The position numbers and the translations under genes were made by a program. From positions 1-51,345 of the forward strand of contig CANPIC010000019.1 of the NCBI GenBank assembly GCA_947574055.1: DNA of 51,345 nucleotides, in the 5' to 3' direction. Shown piece after piece: positions 18,044 through 26,560 of the stretch. The stretch is from an uncultured bacterium (GTDB taxonomy: Bacteria > Bacillota > Clostridia > Lachnospirales > Lachnospiraceae). Below the pieces are notes generated by a model, which saw only the letters and a program-made list of their open reading frames with translations, did not search any database and was not told the origin of the DNA. Within the stretch, counting starts at the first letter, position 1. Each line of letters starts with the position of its first letter.

Positions 18044-19285
18044 CTATTCTTCGATGCGGTGAATCAGAAGGCCGCTGCGCAGTTTGGGTTCAAACCATGT
18101 GGACTTTGGCGGCATCAAAAGCCCTGCATCCGACACGGCGAACAGTTCGGCAATGGAGGTGGGATACATGGCAAAAGCCACCCTGCAATCCTCATGTACC
18201 CTCCGTTCCAGCTCTGTCAGTCCCCGGATACCGCCCACAAAATCAATCCGCTCATCCGTCCTCGGATCGCCGATACCAAGGATCGGGGTCAACAGATCAT
18301 TTTGTAAAATCGAGACATCCAGTTGTCTGACAGGGTCAGTGTTATCAGTATTGACCAGTGCGGTCAGCCTGTACCAGGTATGCCCCAGATACATGGTAAT
18401 CTCTCCCTTTTTGCCGGGCTGTTGTGCCTGGCTGCCCAGAGTTTCCACCCGGAATCGCTCCGCGACCCGCTCCAGAAAATCGGCTTCCGTGTAACCATGC
18501 AGATCCTTCACCAGACGATTGTAGGCCATAATCATCAGCTGATCATCAGGAAACAGGACAGACAGAAAATAGTTAAACTCCTCCCTGCCTGTATAGGAGG
18601 GATACTTCTCTCTTCTTTTCAGCGCCACCTTCACGGCAGAAGCACACCGGTGATGACCATCTGCAATATAGATTTCCTGCACTCTGCCAAAAGCCTGTGC
18701 AATAATACCGATGCTGTCTTGTCCGGAAATCTTCCAGATCCTGTGGCGGATGCCGTCCGGCGAGACGAAGTCATACAATGCGGCCCCTTCCTTGGCCCGC
18801 TCCACTTCTCTGTCAATCTCTTCCCGGGAACGATATGCCAGAAAGATAGGCCCGGTCTGGGCACTGCACACATCCACATGACGGATGCGGTCCTCTTCCT
18901 TTTCCGCCCTTGTATTTTCATGTTTTTTAATGATCTGGCCCTCGTAATCATCCACGCCGGCACAGGCTGCTATCCCGGTCTGTGTGCGCCCCGCCATCGT
19001 CAGTTCATATATATAATAGCATGGCTCCTCCTCCTGTATAAACTGTCCCGCTTCCGTCATCTCCAGCAGAATATCCCTTGCCTTCTCATAGACACGCGCA
19101 TCATACATATCCATATCCGCAGGGAACTGTGTCTCCGGCCGGTCTATCCGCAGGAAACTCAGGGGGCTCTTTTCTGTCTCCCTGCGTGCCTCCCCGCGGC
19201 TGTACACATCATAGGGAAGTGCGGCAATTTTCTCTTCCAGTCCTGCCCGGGGGCGGACTGCACAAAAAGGTTTGATATCTGCCAT
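18044..19285 (-). CDS. DUF1015 family protein
   Basis: 413 aa. DIKPFCAVRPRAGLEEKIAALPYDVYS opens the DUF1015 family; the ADGHHRCASAVK segment with HH, the YFLSVLFPDDQLMIMAYNRLV stretch and GIRGLTELERRV near the C-terminus also fit. Soluble, no known reaction; the HHRC motif suggests a catalytic or metal role. It is often found near serC/serA in Clostridia, as here (serA begins 1.8 kb to the right). Probably cotranscribed with glgB 96 bp downstream. Confidence 0.85.
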   Translation of the reverse strand: MADIKPFCAVRPRAGLEEKIAALPYDVYSRGEARRETEKSPLSFLRIDRPETQFPADMDMYDARVYEKARDILLEMTEAGQFIQEEEPCYYIYELTMAGRTQTGIAACAGVDDYEGQIIKKHENTRAEKEEDRIRHVDVCSAQTGPIFLAYRSREEIDREVERAKEGAALYDFVSPDGIRHRIWKISGQDSIGIIAQAFGRVQEIYIADGHHRCASAVKVALKRREKYPSYTGREEFNYFLSVLFPDDQLMIMAYNRLVKDLHGYTEADFLERVAERFRVETLGSQAQQPGKKGEITMYLGHTWYRLTALVNTDNTDPVRQLDVSILQNDLLTPILGIGDPRTDERIDFVGGIRGLTELERRVHEDCRVAFAMYPTSIAELFAVSDAGLLMPPKSTWFEPKLRSGLLIHRIEE

Positions 19286-19387
19286 TTTTTATCCTCACAT
19301 TCTTTTCCATAATCTGATTCATTTCTGTCTTTGTTCTTTGGTAGCCGTTCAGCTAAGTTACCCTGTTATGTAGAAAGTCAAGCAAAA

Positions 19388-19425
19388 GTCTGTACAGCAA
19401 GTGTACAGACCAGTCTGAACTGTTA
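19388..19425. promoter_or_regulatory. Perfect inverted repeat plus third half-site, TetR-like operator
   Basis: GTCTGTACA-N5-TGTACAGAC (19388-19410) is a perfect 9-bp inverted repeat, and the right arm continues as ACAGACCAGTCTGA, a second palindrome of the type bound by TetR-family repressors. It sits just upstream of a possible minus-strand promoter (TTGACT 19381-19376, 15-bp spacer, TAACTT 19360-19355) for the DUF1015 gene and 57 bp before the plus-strand promoter. No TetR gene is in the window. Confidence 0.5.
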
Positions 19426-19466
19426 TTTTTATTTTATCAAATCCGCCGGCTGAATACAATTCGTTT

Positions 19467-19495
19467 TTGACAGAAAAAATATTTGATGCTACAAT
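19467..19495 (+). promoter_or_regulatory. Consensus promoter for the 92-aa gene
   Basis: TTGACA (19467-19472), 17-bp spacer, TACAAT (19490-19495). The leader to the ATG at 19599 is about 95 nt; GAAAGGAATGACC lies just before the start. Confidence 0.85.
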
Positions 19496-19598
19496 GAGGA
19501 AAACGATGGCTTCTAGTGTACTGACACAGGAGTGTCTCTTACCGGTACTCAAAAAAATCTTTTATGAAACCTGTACAGGAAGAAAGGAATGACCCGAA

Positions 19599-19877
19599 AT
19601 GACAAAAGAACAGGAAACCATGTTAACCCGCATCAATCTCTATGCAGAGCAGGTCATGTCGGATATCGACCCTCAGAAGACCCCTATCTCCGTCCAGCTG
19701 GATAAGCTGAAACCGATCATGGAAATCATAGCATCCGAACAGGGCCGGTCCCTGGAAGATATTTTTATTGAATATATGGATCTGGCCAGCGAGTTTTCCG
19801 TGAAAAAAGCAAAACAGTGCCAGGAAGACTATCTGGATTTTGATCTGTCGGCGGAGGACACCTACAGATCCCATTGA
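19599..19877 (+). CDS. Small acidic protein of unknown function (92 aa)
   Basis: No family recognised. Acidic, helical, no signal or membrane segment; it has an amphipathic first half and a C-terminal DYLDFDLSAEDTY stretch rich in Asp and Tyr. It has a consensus promoter, an AGGAA site and a strong terminator, so it is a genuine single-gene plus-strand unit between two minus-strand operons. Confidence 0.75.
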   Translation: MTKEQETMLTRINLYAEQVMSDIDPQKTPISVQLDKLKPIMEIIASEQGRSLEDIFIEYMDLASEFSVKKAKQCQEDYLDFDLSAEDTYRSH

Positions 19878-19883
19878 CAAATC

Positions 19884-19915
19884 GGGCAGAGCGCAGGCTC
19901 TGCCCTGTTTTATTT
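19884..19915 (+). terminator. Terminator after the 92-aa gene
   Basis: GGGCAGAGC (19884-19892), GCAG loop, GCTCTGCCC (19897-19905), then GTTTTATTTT. Perfect 9-bp stem 6 nt after the stop. It also sits just after serA on the other strand, though the T-run favours the plus strand. Confidence 0.88.
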
Positions 19916-19919
19916 TGTT

Positions 19920-21083
19920 TTATTTTACGATACGCACTCGGAATACACCGTCGATCTCTTCCAGTGTCTGAATGATCTCATTTGTCACCGGCGACTCCAC
20001 ATCAATCATGGTATAGGCCACTTCTTTTCTTGATTTGTTGGTCAGATCCGAAATGTTGATACCATTGCTGCCCAGCGCCGCAGTAAATTTGGCAATCATA
20101 TTGGTGATATTTTTATGGAAAATGGCAATGCGGCCCGCCTTGTCACAAACACCCATATCACAGTTGGGATAGTTGACGCTGTTTCTGATATTCCCGTTCT
20201 CCAGATATTCCATCAGTTCTCTGACTGCCATTCTGGCACAGTTATCCTCAGACTCCTCCGTGGAAGCACCAAGATGGGGAATGACGATACATCCTTCCTG
20301 CCCCGCCGTAGTCGCATTGGCAAAATCGGACACATATTTCCTCACTTTGCCGGCAGCAATGGATGCCAGCACTGCTTTTTCATCCACCAGCAAATCTCTG
20401 GCAAAGTTCAGCAAAATCACCCCGTCCTTCATTTTGGACAGTGCGGCTTCATTGATCATACCTTTGGTAGCATCCATCAGCGGCACATGGATCGTGATAA
20501 TATCACATTCTGCATAGATTTCATCCACATTCAGCACATGTTTCACATCACGGCTCAGATTCCAGGCCGCATCAACAGAGACATAAGGATCATAGCCATA
20601 TACTTCCATCCCCATATGCTTTGCCACATTGGCCACCCTGACGCCGATGGCGCCCAGGCCGATGATACCCAGCTTTTTATTTTCAATCTCCGTACCTGCA
20701 AATTTCTTCTTTTCCTTTTCGGCTGCTTTGTCCACATCTTCGTTGCCGGCCTGTGATTTCACCCACGCAATACCGCCCACGATATCCCGGGAAGCCAGAA
20801 GCATGCCTGCAATGACCAGTTCTTTTACCCCATTGGCATTGGCCCCCGGGGTATTAAAGACCACGATCCCCTTTTCTGAGCACTGTTCCAATGGAATATT
20901 GTTTACACCGGCGCCTGCTCTTGCCACCGCAAGGAGTCTGTCGGAAAACTCCATGTCATGCATGGAGGCACTTCTGACAAGAATCCCGTCCGCCTGCGCC
21001 ACTTCCTCTGTCTGCTTAAAATTTTCCCGGAACCCATCCAGCCCCACTTTGGCGATGGGATTCATACAATAGTACTGAAACAT
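19920..21083 (-). CDS. serA: D-3-phosphoglycerate dehydrogenase with ACT domain
   Basis: 387 aa. First step of serine synthesis, oxidising 3-phosphoglycerate to 3-phosphohydroxypyruvate with NAD. NAD-binding GLGAIGVRVANVAKHMG, the downstream DPYV aspartate, FARDLLVDE and the catalytic HLGASTEESE histidine are present. The last 75 residues are an ACT domain (GRIAIFHKNITNMIAKFTAAL... GVFRVRIV) that usually binds serine for feedback inhibition. The start shares one base with the serC stop. Confidence 0.96.
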   Translation of the reverse strand: MFQYYCMNPIAKVGLDGFRENFKQTEEVAQADGILVRSASMHDMEFSDRLLAVARAGAGVNNIPLEQCSEKGIVVFNTPGANANGVKELVIAGMLLASRDIVGGIAWVKSQAGNEDVDKAAEKEKKKFAGTEIENKKLGIIGLGAIGVRVANVAKHMGMEVYGYDPYVSVDAAWNLSRDVKHVLNVDEIYAECDIITIHVPLMDATKGMINEAALSKMKDGVILLNFARDLLVDEKAVLASIAAGKVRKYVSDFANATTAGQEGCIVIPHLGASTEESEDNCARMAVRELMEYLENGNIRNSVNYPNCDMGVCDKAGRIAIFHKNITNMIAKFTAALGSNGINISDLTNKSRKEVAYTMIDVESPVTNEIIQTLEEIDGVFRVRIVK

Positions 21084-22165
21084 TACAGATTCTCCTTTTC
21101 AAACTTTTTCATAAACTCCACAAGAGCCTGCACCCCTTCGATCGGCATGGCATTGTAAATGCTGGCACGCATACCGCCTACGCTTCTGTGGCCTTTCAGG
21201 TTTTCCAGTCCCGCTTCCTTGGCTTCTTTTACAAATTTGGCATCCAGATCGGCATCTCCCGTCACAAAGGGCACATTCATCAGCGAACGGTCTTTCTTCT
21301 CCACTGTGCCTTTAAACAAACGGCTTTCATCAAGAAAATCATACAAAAGCTGTGCCTTCTTTTCATTGCGCTCCCGGATCACGGACAGACCGCCCAGTTT
21401 CTTCAGCCATTTGAATACCTTGCCGCAAATATAGATCCCGTATGCGGGCGGGGTGTTATAAAGGGATTCCGCATCCGCATGAGTCTTGTATCTTAGCATG
21501 GTCGGTGTGCCGGGAAGTACATCCTCTGTGATCAGATCCTCACGGATAATCACGATCACCACACCTGCCGGCCCGATATTTTTCTGTACGCCGCCATAGA
21601 GCACACCATATTTGCTTACATCCACCGGCTCTGATAAGAAACAGGACGATACATCAGCCACCAGTGTCTTACCTTTTGTATTGGGCAATTCTTTGAACTT
21701 TGTACCATAAATCGTATTGTTTTCGCATATGTAGACATAGTCGGCATCCTCGGATATGGGCAGATCGGAACAGTCAGGAAGATAGGAAAAAGTTTTATCT
21801 TCGCTGGACGCGATCTTATTTGCCCGGCCATACAGACAGGCTTCCTGATAAGCCTTTTTCGCCCACTGCCCTGTCACAATGTAATCCGCCACTTTATTTT
21901 TCATCAGGTTCATGGGAATCATCGCAAACTGCTGGCTGGCGCCGCCCTGCAAAAAGAGTACCTTATAATTATCAGGGATTTGCATCAGTTCCCGCAGATC
22001 CGCTTCTGCCTCTTTGATGATTGTCTCATACGCTTTGGAACGGTGACTCATCTCCATTACCGACATTCCCGTTCCCCTGTAATCAAGCATCTCCTCTGCG
22101 GCTTCTTTTAAAACGTCCTCAGGCAGTACCGCCGGGCCTGCAGAAAAATTATACACTCTGGACAT
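21083..22165 (-). CDS. serC: Phosphoserine aminotransferase
   Basis: 360 aa PLP enzyme, second step of serine synthesis. RVYNFSAGPAVLPEDVLKEA is the SerC opening; FLQGGASQQFAMIPMN binds the cofactor phosphate; the PLP lysine is in GGVQKNIGPAGVVIVI; GHRSVGGMRASIYNAM is near the end. Translationally coupled to serA. No serB is present nearby. Confidence 0.97.
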   Translation of the reverse strand: MSRVYNFSAGPAVLPEDVLKEAAEEMLDYRGTGMSVMEMSHRSKAYETIIKEAEADLRELMQIPDNYKVLFLQGGASQQFAMIPMNLMKNKVADYIVTGQWAKKAYQEACLYGRANKIASSEDKTFSYLPDCSDLPISEDADYVYICENNTIYGTKFKELPNTKGKTLVADVSSCFLSEPVDVSKYGVLYGGVQKNIGPAGVVIVIIREDLITEDVLPGTPTMLRYKTHADAESLYNTPPAYGIYICGKVFKWLKKLGGLSVIRERNEKKAQLLYDFLDESRLFKGTVEKKDRSLMNVPFVTGDADLDAKFVKEAKEAGLENLKGHRSVGGMRASIYNAMPIEGVQALVEFMKKFEKENL

Positions 22166-22212
22166 GAATCTTCCTCCTCAAGATCAGATTGAAATAAAAA
22201 CCTACAGGCTTT

Positions 22213-22241
22213 ATTGTAACGTTATCGAAGAGATACGTCAA
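22213..22241 (-). promoter_or_regulatory. Promoter of serC-serA
   Basis: Minus-strand TTGACG (22241-22236), 17-bp spacer, TACAAT (22218-22213); leader about 40 nt ending in GAGGAGGAAGATTC before the serC ATG. Confidence 0.85.
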
Positions 22242-22293
22242 TCTTTTTCACATCAAGGCCAAAAAGTCCTCGACCTCCTATATGATGTTAAGT

Positions 22294-22618
22294 TCACAAC
22301 AGTAACTGCAATGTCTCAAATATACGGTAAAGGCCATCCTCTGTCACCGGCGGGCAGATCAGATCAGCAATCTTCTGCAGGGAAGGGCTTCCATTTGCCA
22401 TGCAGACACCGGTTTCCACAGCCTGCAGCATCTCCAGATCGTTCATACTGTCTCCGACGGCAATCGTATCTGTCCGGGAAACGCCCAGAAATTCACACAA
22501 TCTTTCCACTGCCTTTCCTTGTATGTATGAACTGGAATCCCGTGTCATTGCCAGAGAATCCACAATCCGTCTTGTGACAGGAAACGCCGCGCCATAACTG
22601 ACATCAGAGAGGCCCCAT
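22294..22618 (-). pseudogene. Remnant of a Cof-type HAD phosphatase (C-terminal part only)
   Basis: The frame encodes the C-terminal third of a HAD-IIB protein: SSSYIQGKAVERLCEFLGV, then the motif IV VGDSMNDLEMLQAVETGVCMAN and PVTEDGLYRIFETL. Normal members have about 270 residues with the nucleophile DxD at the N-terminus; nothing of that is upstream, where the frame runs into the ATTTCTTTT repeat and the tfoX-like gene. A GTG at 22563 or ATG at 22618 could start a fragment of about 90-107 residues without catalytic Asp. Most likely a 5'-deleted relic. Confidence 0.75.
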
Positions 22619-22632
22619 CTGGTCGGGGCCTG

Positions 22633-22668
<36 letters not shown>

Positions 22669-22679
<11 letters not shown>

Positions 22680-22989
22680 TTTTCTTTTTCGGCTCCGGAA
22701 GCTCCTCATACATGGCTTCCATCAGCTTCTTTAAAAATCCGCGATCATCCAGGTTATCCACCAGCAACATCTCTTTTGCCCCCTGATAGGGAATCTCATG
22801 CTCTGCTTCCGGCATCAGGGAAAGGGCAGAGCTGACAGGTTTCACAAGAAAGCGGTCATTATAAATACCGCCCACGACTTTGCCGCGGTAGTAGATGACA
22901 TACTCTCCCATCATTGCCCGGCTGGAGACTTCACCGGCCTCCGAGAGCTGCTCCAATACAAATTCCACATATTCTTTCCTTGATGCCAT
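22669..22989 (-). CDS. TfoX/Sxy N-terminal domain protein
   Basis: 106 aa. The pattern SRAMMGEYVIYYRGKVVGGIYNDRFLVK matches the TfoX_N domain, with PYQGAKEMLLVDNLDD following. In Gammaproteobacteria TfoX/Sxy induces competence; stand-alone small Firmicutes proteins of this domain have no proven role. It ends in a poly-lysine run (KKKKKK) that comes from the A-rich repeat tract. It lies 24 bp after ilvB1 and may be on the same transcript. Confidence 0.85.
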
Positions 22990-23013
22990 ATTGTCTTTTC
23001 TCCTCTTCTCTTC

Positions 23014-24693
23014 CTATGGTCTGCCCGCCGCCAGGTCATCTCCGTCAAAGGCTTCGCTGATGGCGCCGCCCGGGGATACCATGGGAAATACTTTATCGTC
23101 TTTGGGGATCACACATTCGATCACCACCGGGCCGTTTGCTCTGATCGCTTCTTCCAGGGCAGGTGCCACTTCCTCTTTCTTTGTCACGCGGATCGCCCGG
23201 CATCCCAGTCCTTCTGAGACTTTGCAGAAATCGACTTTATCTTCCAACACGGTCTGAGAATAACGCTGTCCGTAAAAGAGATTCTGCCACTGGCGCACCA
23301 TACCCAGTACATGGTTATTGATGACTACCTGAATGATGGGGATGTCGTATCTGCTGGCAGTGGCCAGTTCATTCAGATTCATGCGAAAACAGCCATCTCC
23401 TGCAATATTAACGCAGATCTTTTCCGGCCGGCCGGTCTTGGCACCGATGCAGGCTCCCAGGCCATAGCCCATGGTACCCAGGCCGCCGGAAGAAAGAAAA
23501 CTCCTGGGCTGTGTATATTTATAATATTGCGCCGCCCACATCTGATGCTGTCCCACATCGGTGGTGATAATGGCATCACCTTTTGTAAGCCTGTCAATCT
23601 CTTCTATAATATAAGGACAGGAAAGTCCACTCTGCTCATATTTCAGTGGAAATTTTTCTTTCAGTTCCAGTATATGTGCATGCCATTTTGGATGACTCAT
23701 CTGGTCAATCTTTTCGTTGAGCAGTGTCAGCACTTCCTTCAGATCGCCCACAACGGACGTATCCGTTTTGATATTTTTATTGATCTCCGCAGCGTCTATA
23801 TCAATATGCAACACTTTGGCGCCGGAAGCAAATCTGTTGGCGTTGCCCACGACTCTGTCGGAAAACCTTGCCCCCAGGGCGATAAGCAGGTCACATTCGC
23901 TGACTCCCAGGTTGGAAGTCTTGGTACCGTGCATGCCGATCATGCCGGTATACATGGCATCCCTGCCATCAAACGCACCCTTTCCCATCAGGGTATCACA
24001 CACCGGCGCATCAATCCGGCGGGCAAATTCCCGTACCTCCTCACAGGCCTCTGAGATAATGGCGCCGCCTCCCAAATAAATATACGGGCGTTTTGACTCC
24101 CTGATCAGGGTCAGCGCCGCTTCGATATCCGCCTGCGTGTATTTGGCGGAGGACGGTACCTCCTGCGGTTCTTGCCGGCTGTATTCATACATCGCTGCCG
24201 TCACGTCTTTTGTGATATCCACCAGCACCGGGCCGGGACGTCCGGACCTGGCAATCCGAAATGCCTTGCGGATAGTATCCGCAAGGATCGAAATATCTTT
24301 TACGATATAACCATGTTTTGTAATGGGCATGGTGACACCTGCGATATCCACTTCCTGAAAGGTATCTTTTCCCAGAAGCGGCAGGTTCACATTGGCGGTA
24401 ATGGCCACCATGGGAACGCTGTCCATATAGGCAGTGGCAATACCTGTCACCAGATTGGTGGCCCCGGGACCGCTGGTTGCCATACACACGCCCACCTTTC
24501 CGGTGGCTCTCGCATAGCCATCCGCCGCATGGGCGGCGCCCTGCTCATGAGAGGTCAGAATATGTCTGATATCCTTTTGCTGATAAAGGGCATCGTAGAT
24601 ATTTAAAATCGTGCCGCCGGGATAGCCAAATACGGTATCCACGCCCTGTTCCACCAAACACTGTATTACGATCTGCGCACCTGTAAGCTGCAT
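23014..24693 (-). CDS. ilvB: Acetolactate synthase large subunit, copy 1
   Basis: 559 aa from ATG 24693 (CAGGAGGGA upstream). ThDP enzyme making acetolactate or acetohydroxybutyrate, first common step of valine/isoleucine synthesis. Catalytic Glu in TSHEQGAAHAADGYAR; GPGATNLVTGIATAY; FAD-region RFSDRVVGNANRFA; ThDP/Mg motif GDGCFRMNLNELAT...VINNHVLGMVRQWQ. The biosynthetic FAD-binding type rather than catabolic. Located after leuB and ilvD, with no small-subunit gene next to it. Duplicated: see 37342-38958. Confidence 0.94.
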   Translation of the reverse strand: MQLTGAQIVIQCLVEQGVDTVFGYPGGTILNIYDALYQQKDIRHILTSHEQGAAHAADGYARATGKVGVCMATSGPGATNLVTGIATAYMDSVPMVAITANVNLPLLGKDTFQEVDIAGVTMPITKHGYIVKDISILADTIRKAFRIARSGRPGPVLVDITKDVTAAMYEYSRQEPQEVPSSAKYTQADIEAALTLIRESKRPYIYLGGGAIISEACEEVREFARRIDAPVCDTLMGKGAFDGRDAMYTGMIGMHGTKTSNLGVSECDLLIALGARFSDRVVGNANRFASGAKVLHIDIDAAEINKNIKTDTSVVGDLKEVLTLLNEKIDQMSHPKWHAHILELKEKFPLKYEQSGLSCPYIIEEIDRLTKGDAIITTDVGQHQMWAAQYYKYTQPRSFLSSGGLGTMGYGLGACIGAKTGRPEKICVNIAGDGCFRMNLNELATASRYDIPIIQVVINNHVLGMVRQWQNLFYGQRYSQTVLEDKVDFCKVSEGLGCRAIRVTKKEEVAPALEEAIRANGPVVIECVIPKDDKVFPMVSPGGAISEAFDGDDLAAGRP

Positions 24694-24740
24694 GATATTC
24701 CCTCCTGTTGCGTTGTCGAAATAGTACCTTCGCTGCCTGT

Positions 24741-26402
24741 TCAGATTTCCAGTATGGCCCCCCTGTTGCCGCTTGTTACCAGTTCCCGGTATCTCGCCAG
24801 ATATCCTGTCGTCACTTTCGGCTCTCTGGGCTGCCATTTCTGCTTTCTCGCTGCCAGTTCTTCTTCCGAAACTTTTACATCCAGTCTGTTTTGGGGAATG
24901 TCAATGCTGATCATATCCCCTTCTTCCACCAGTGCAATGGGACCGCCCACTGCCGCCTCAGGGGAGACATGACCGATGGAAGCACCCCGGGAAGCTCCGG
25001 AGAAACGACCATCCGTAATCAGCGCCACACTGGAACCAAGCCCCATACCGGCAATGGCGGAAGTAGGGTTGAGCATTTCCCGCATGCCAGGGCCGCCTTT
25101 GGGTCCTTCATAGCGGATAACGACCACATCACCCGCTTTGATCCTGCCGCCTGTGATAGCCTCTATGGCATCTTCTTCACAGTCAAAGACTCTGGCCGGC
25201 CCTTCATGCACCATCATCTCCGGCACGACCGCAGAACGCTTCACCACACCGGAGTCCGGTGCCAGATTCCCCTTCAGTACGGCAATGCCGCCTGTCTCGG
25301 AATAAGGATTCTCCACAGGGCGGATCACTTCCGGGTCACGGTTCACACAACCACTGATATTCTCTCCTACTGTCTTTCCGGTCACGGTCGGCAGATCGGT
25401 ATATAATAAATCCTTTTTTGTCAGTTCATGCATAACTGCATAGACGCCACCGGCCTCGTTCAGATCTTCCATATAAGTGGGGCCTGCCGGCGCCAGATGA
25501 CACAAGTTGGGAGTCTTTGCTGATAATTCATTGGCAATATCCAGATTCAGTTCCACGCCTGCCTCATGAGCAATAGCCGGAAGATGCAGCATGGAGTTGG
25601 TCGAACATCCCAGCGCCATATCTACGGTCAATGCATTGAGAAAGGCTTTCTCCGTCATAATATCACGCGGTTTTATTTCTTGTTCCACCAGTTTCATGAT
25701 CTGCATACCCGCATGCTTAGCCAGACGGATTCTCTCGGAATAAACGGCCGGGATGGTGCCGTTCCCCCCAAGCCCCATGCCAAGGGCTTCCGTCAGACAG
25801 TTCATGGAATTGGCCGTATACATGCCGGAACAAGAGCCACAGGTAGGGCAGACCTTTTCTTCAAATTCTGCCAGGTCTTCCATAGTCATCGTACCGGCGG
25901 CCACACTGCCCACTGCTTCAAACATGGAGGAAAGACTTCTCTTCTGCCCTTTGACACGACCTGCCAGCATGGGACCGCCTGAAACAAAGATGGTGGGAAT
26001 ATTGATCCGTGCTGCCGCCATCAGAAGACCAGGGACGTTTTTGTCACAGTTTGGCACGCATACCAAGCCGTCAAAGCCGTGGGCCATTGCCATACACTCT
26101 GTACTGTCCGCAATCAGATCTCTGGTGACAAGGGAGTATTTCATCCCGATATGTCCCATGGCAATGCCGTCACAGACCGCAATAGCCGGAAATACCACCG
26201 GCGTACCGCCTGCCATCGCCACACCCATTTTCACCGCTTCCACGATCTTATCCAGATTCATATGCCCCGGTACGATCTCGTTATAGGAACTGACAATACC
26301 AATCAGCGGACGCTCCCGCTCCTCCTGGGTATAACCAAGCGCATTAAACAGGCTTCGGTGAGGTGCCTGCTGTACCCCCTTCTTTACTGCATCACTTCTC
26401 AT
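24741..26402 (-). CDS. ilvD: Dihydroxy-acid dehydratase
   Basis: 553 aa from ATG 26402 (AGGAG about 10 nt upstream). Fe-S enzyme that dehydrates dihydroxy-acids to the 2-keto acids of valine and isoleucine. Cluster cysteines in [10 protein letters not shown] and [25 protein letters not shown], plus the substrate motif [20 protein letters not shown]. It follows leuB and precedes ilvB1; the spacer before it is filled with stem-loop repeats. Confidence 0.97.
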   Translation of the reverse strand: MRSDAVKKGVQQAPHRSLFNALGYTQEERERPLIGIVSSYNEIVPGHMNLDKIVEAVKMGVAMAGGTPVVFPAIAVCDGIAMGHIGMKYSLVTRDLIADSTECMAMAHGFDGLVCVPNCDKNVPGLLMAAARINIPTIFVSGGPMLAGRVKGQKRSLSSMFEAVGSVAAGTMTMEDLAEFEEKVCPTCGSCSGMYTANSMNCLTEALGMGLGGNGTIPAVYSERIRLAKHAGMQIMKLVEQEIKPRDIMTEKAFLNALTVDMALGCSTNSMLHLPAIAHEAGVELNLDIANELSAKTPNLCHLAPAGPTYMEDLNEAGGVYAVMHELTKKDLLYTDLPTVTGKTVGENISGCVNRDPEVIRPVENPYSETGGIAVLKGNLAPDSGVVKRSAVVPEMMVHEGPARVFDCEEDAIEAITGGRIKAGDVVVIRYEGPKGGPGMREMLNPTSAIAGMGLGSSVALITDGRFSGASRGASIGHVSPEAAVGGPIALVEEGDMISIDIPQNRLDVKVSEEELAARKQKWQPREPKVTTGYLARYRELVTSGNRGAILEI

Positions 26403-26424
26403 GATTTGGGTTCTCCTATTAAAA

Positions 26425-26528
26425 GTTCCGCTCCATTCCTCCTGCAGCCTCTGCTCTGGAAGGAATTCCTGTCCGTTTCCCGGACATGCATTCCTTCCCG
26501 GCTGCATACGGAACTCCGCTGTTTTTTT
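26425..26528 (-). repeat. Branched-chain spacer repeat, element A (long stem-loop)
   Basis: Lies just before the ilvD ribosome site. Nested arms: GTTCCG (26425-26430)/CGGAAC (26509-26514); TGCAGCC (26443-26449)/GGCTGCA (26500-26506); GGAAGGAAT (26458-26466)/ATTCCTTCC (26490-26498); TGTCCG (26470-26475)/CGGACA (26481-26486), with a 5-nt loop. In gene direction it begins AAAAAAACAGC and ends GCGGAACTTTT. No U-run follows, so it is not a simple terminator. Confidence 0.8.
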
Positions 26529-26529
26529 A

Positions 26530-26560
26530 GTTCCGCTCCATACGGAATTTTGCTGTTTTT
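26530..26560 (-). repeat. Branched-chain spacer repeat, element D (short form)
   Basis: In gene direction AAAAACAGC...TTCCGTATGGAGCGGAAC. It equals element A with the interior removed: A reads TTCCGTATG, interior, ATGGAGCGGAAC, so the missing part lies between ATG repeats. It touches the leuB stop codon. Retains a 5-bp TTCCG/CGGAA stem. Confidence 0.75.

Noticed and set aside
16685-18307. 540-codon plus-strand frame
   Set aside because: Antisense shadow of glgB and the DUF1015 gene; low-complexity composition and no ribosome site.
19358-19552. 64-codon minus-strand frame in the spacer left of the 92-aa gene
   Set aside because: It runs across the TetR-like operator and the plus-strand promoter, has no ribosome site and no family resemblance.
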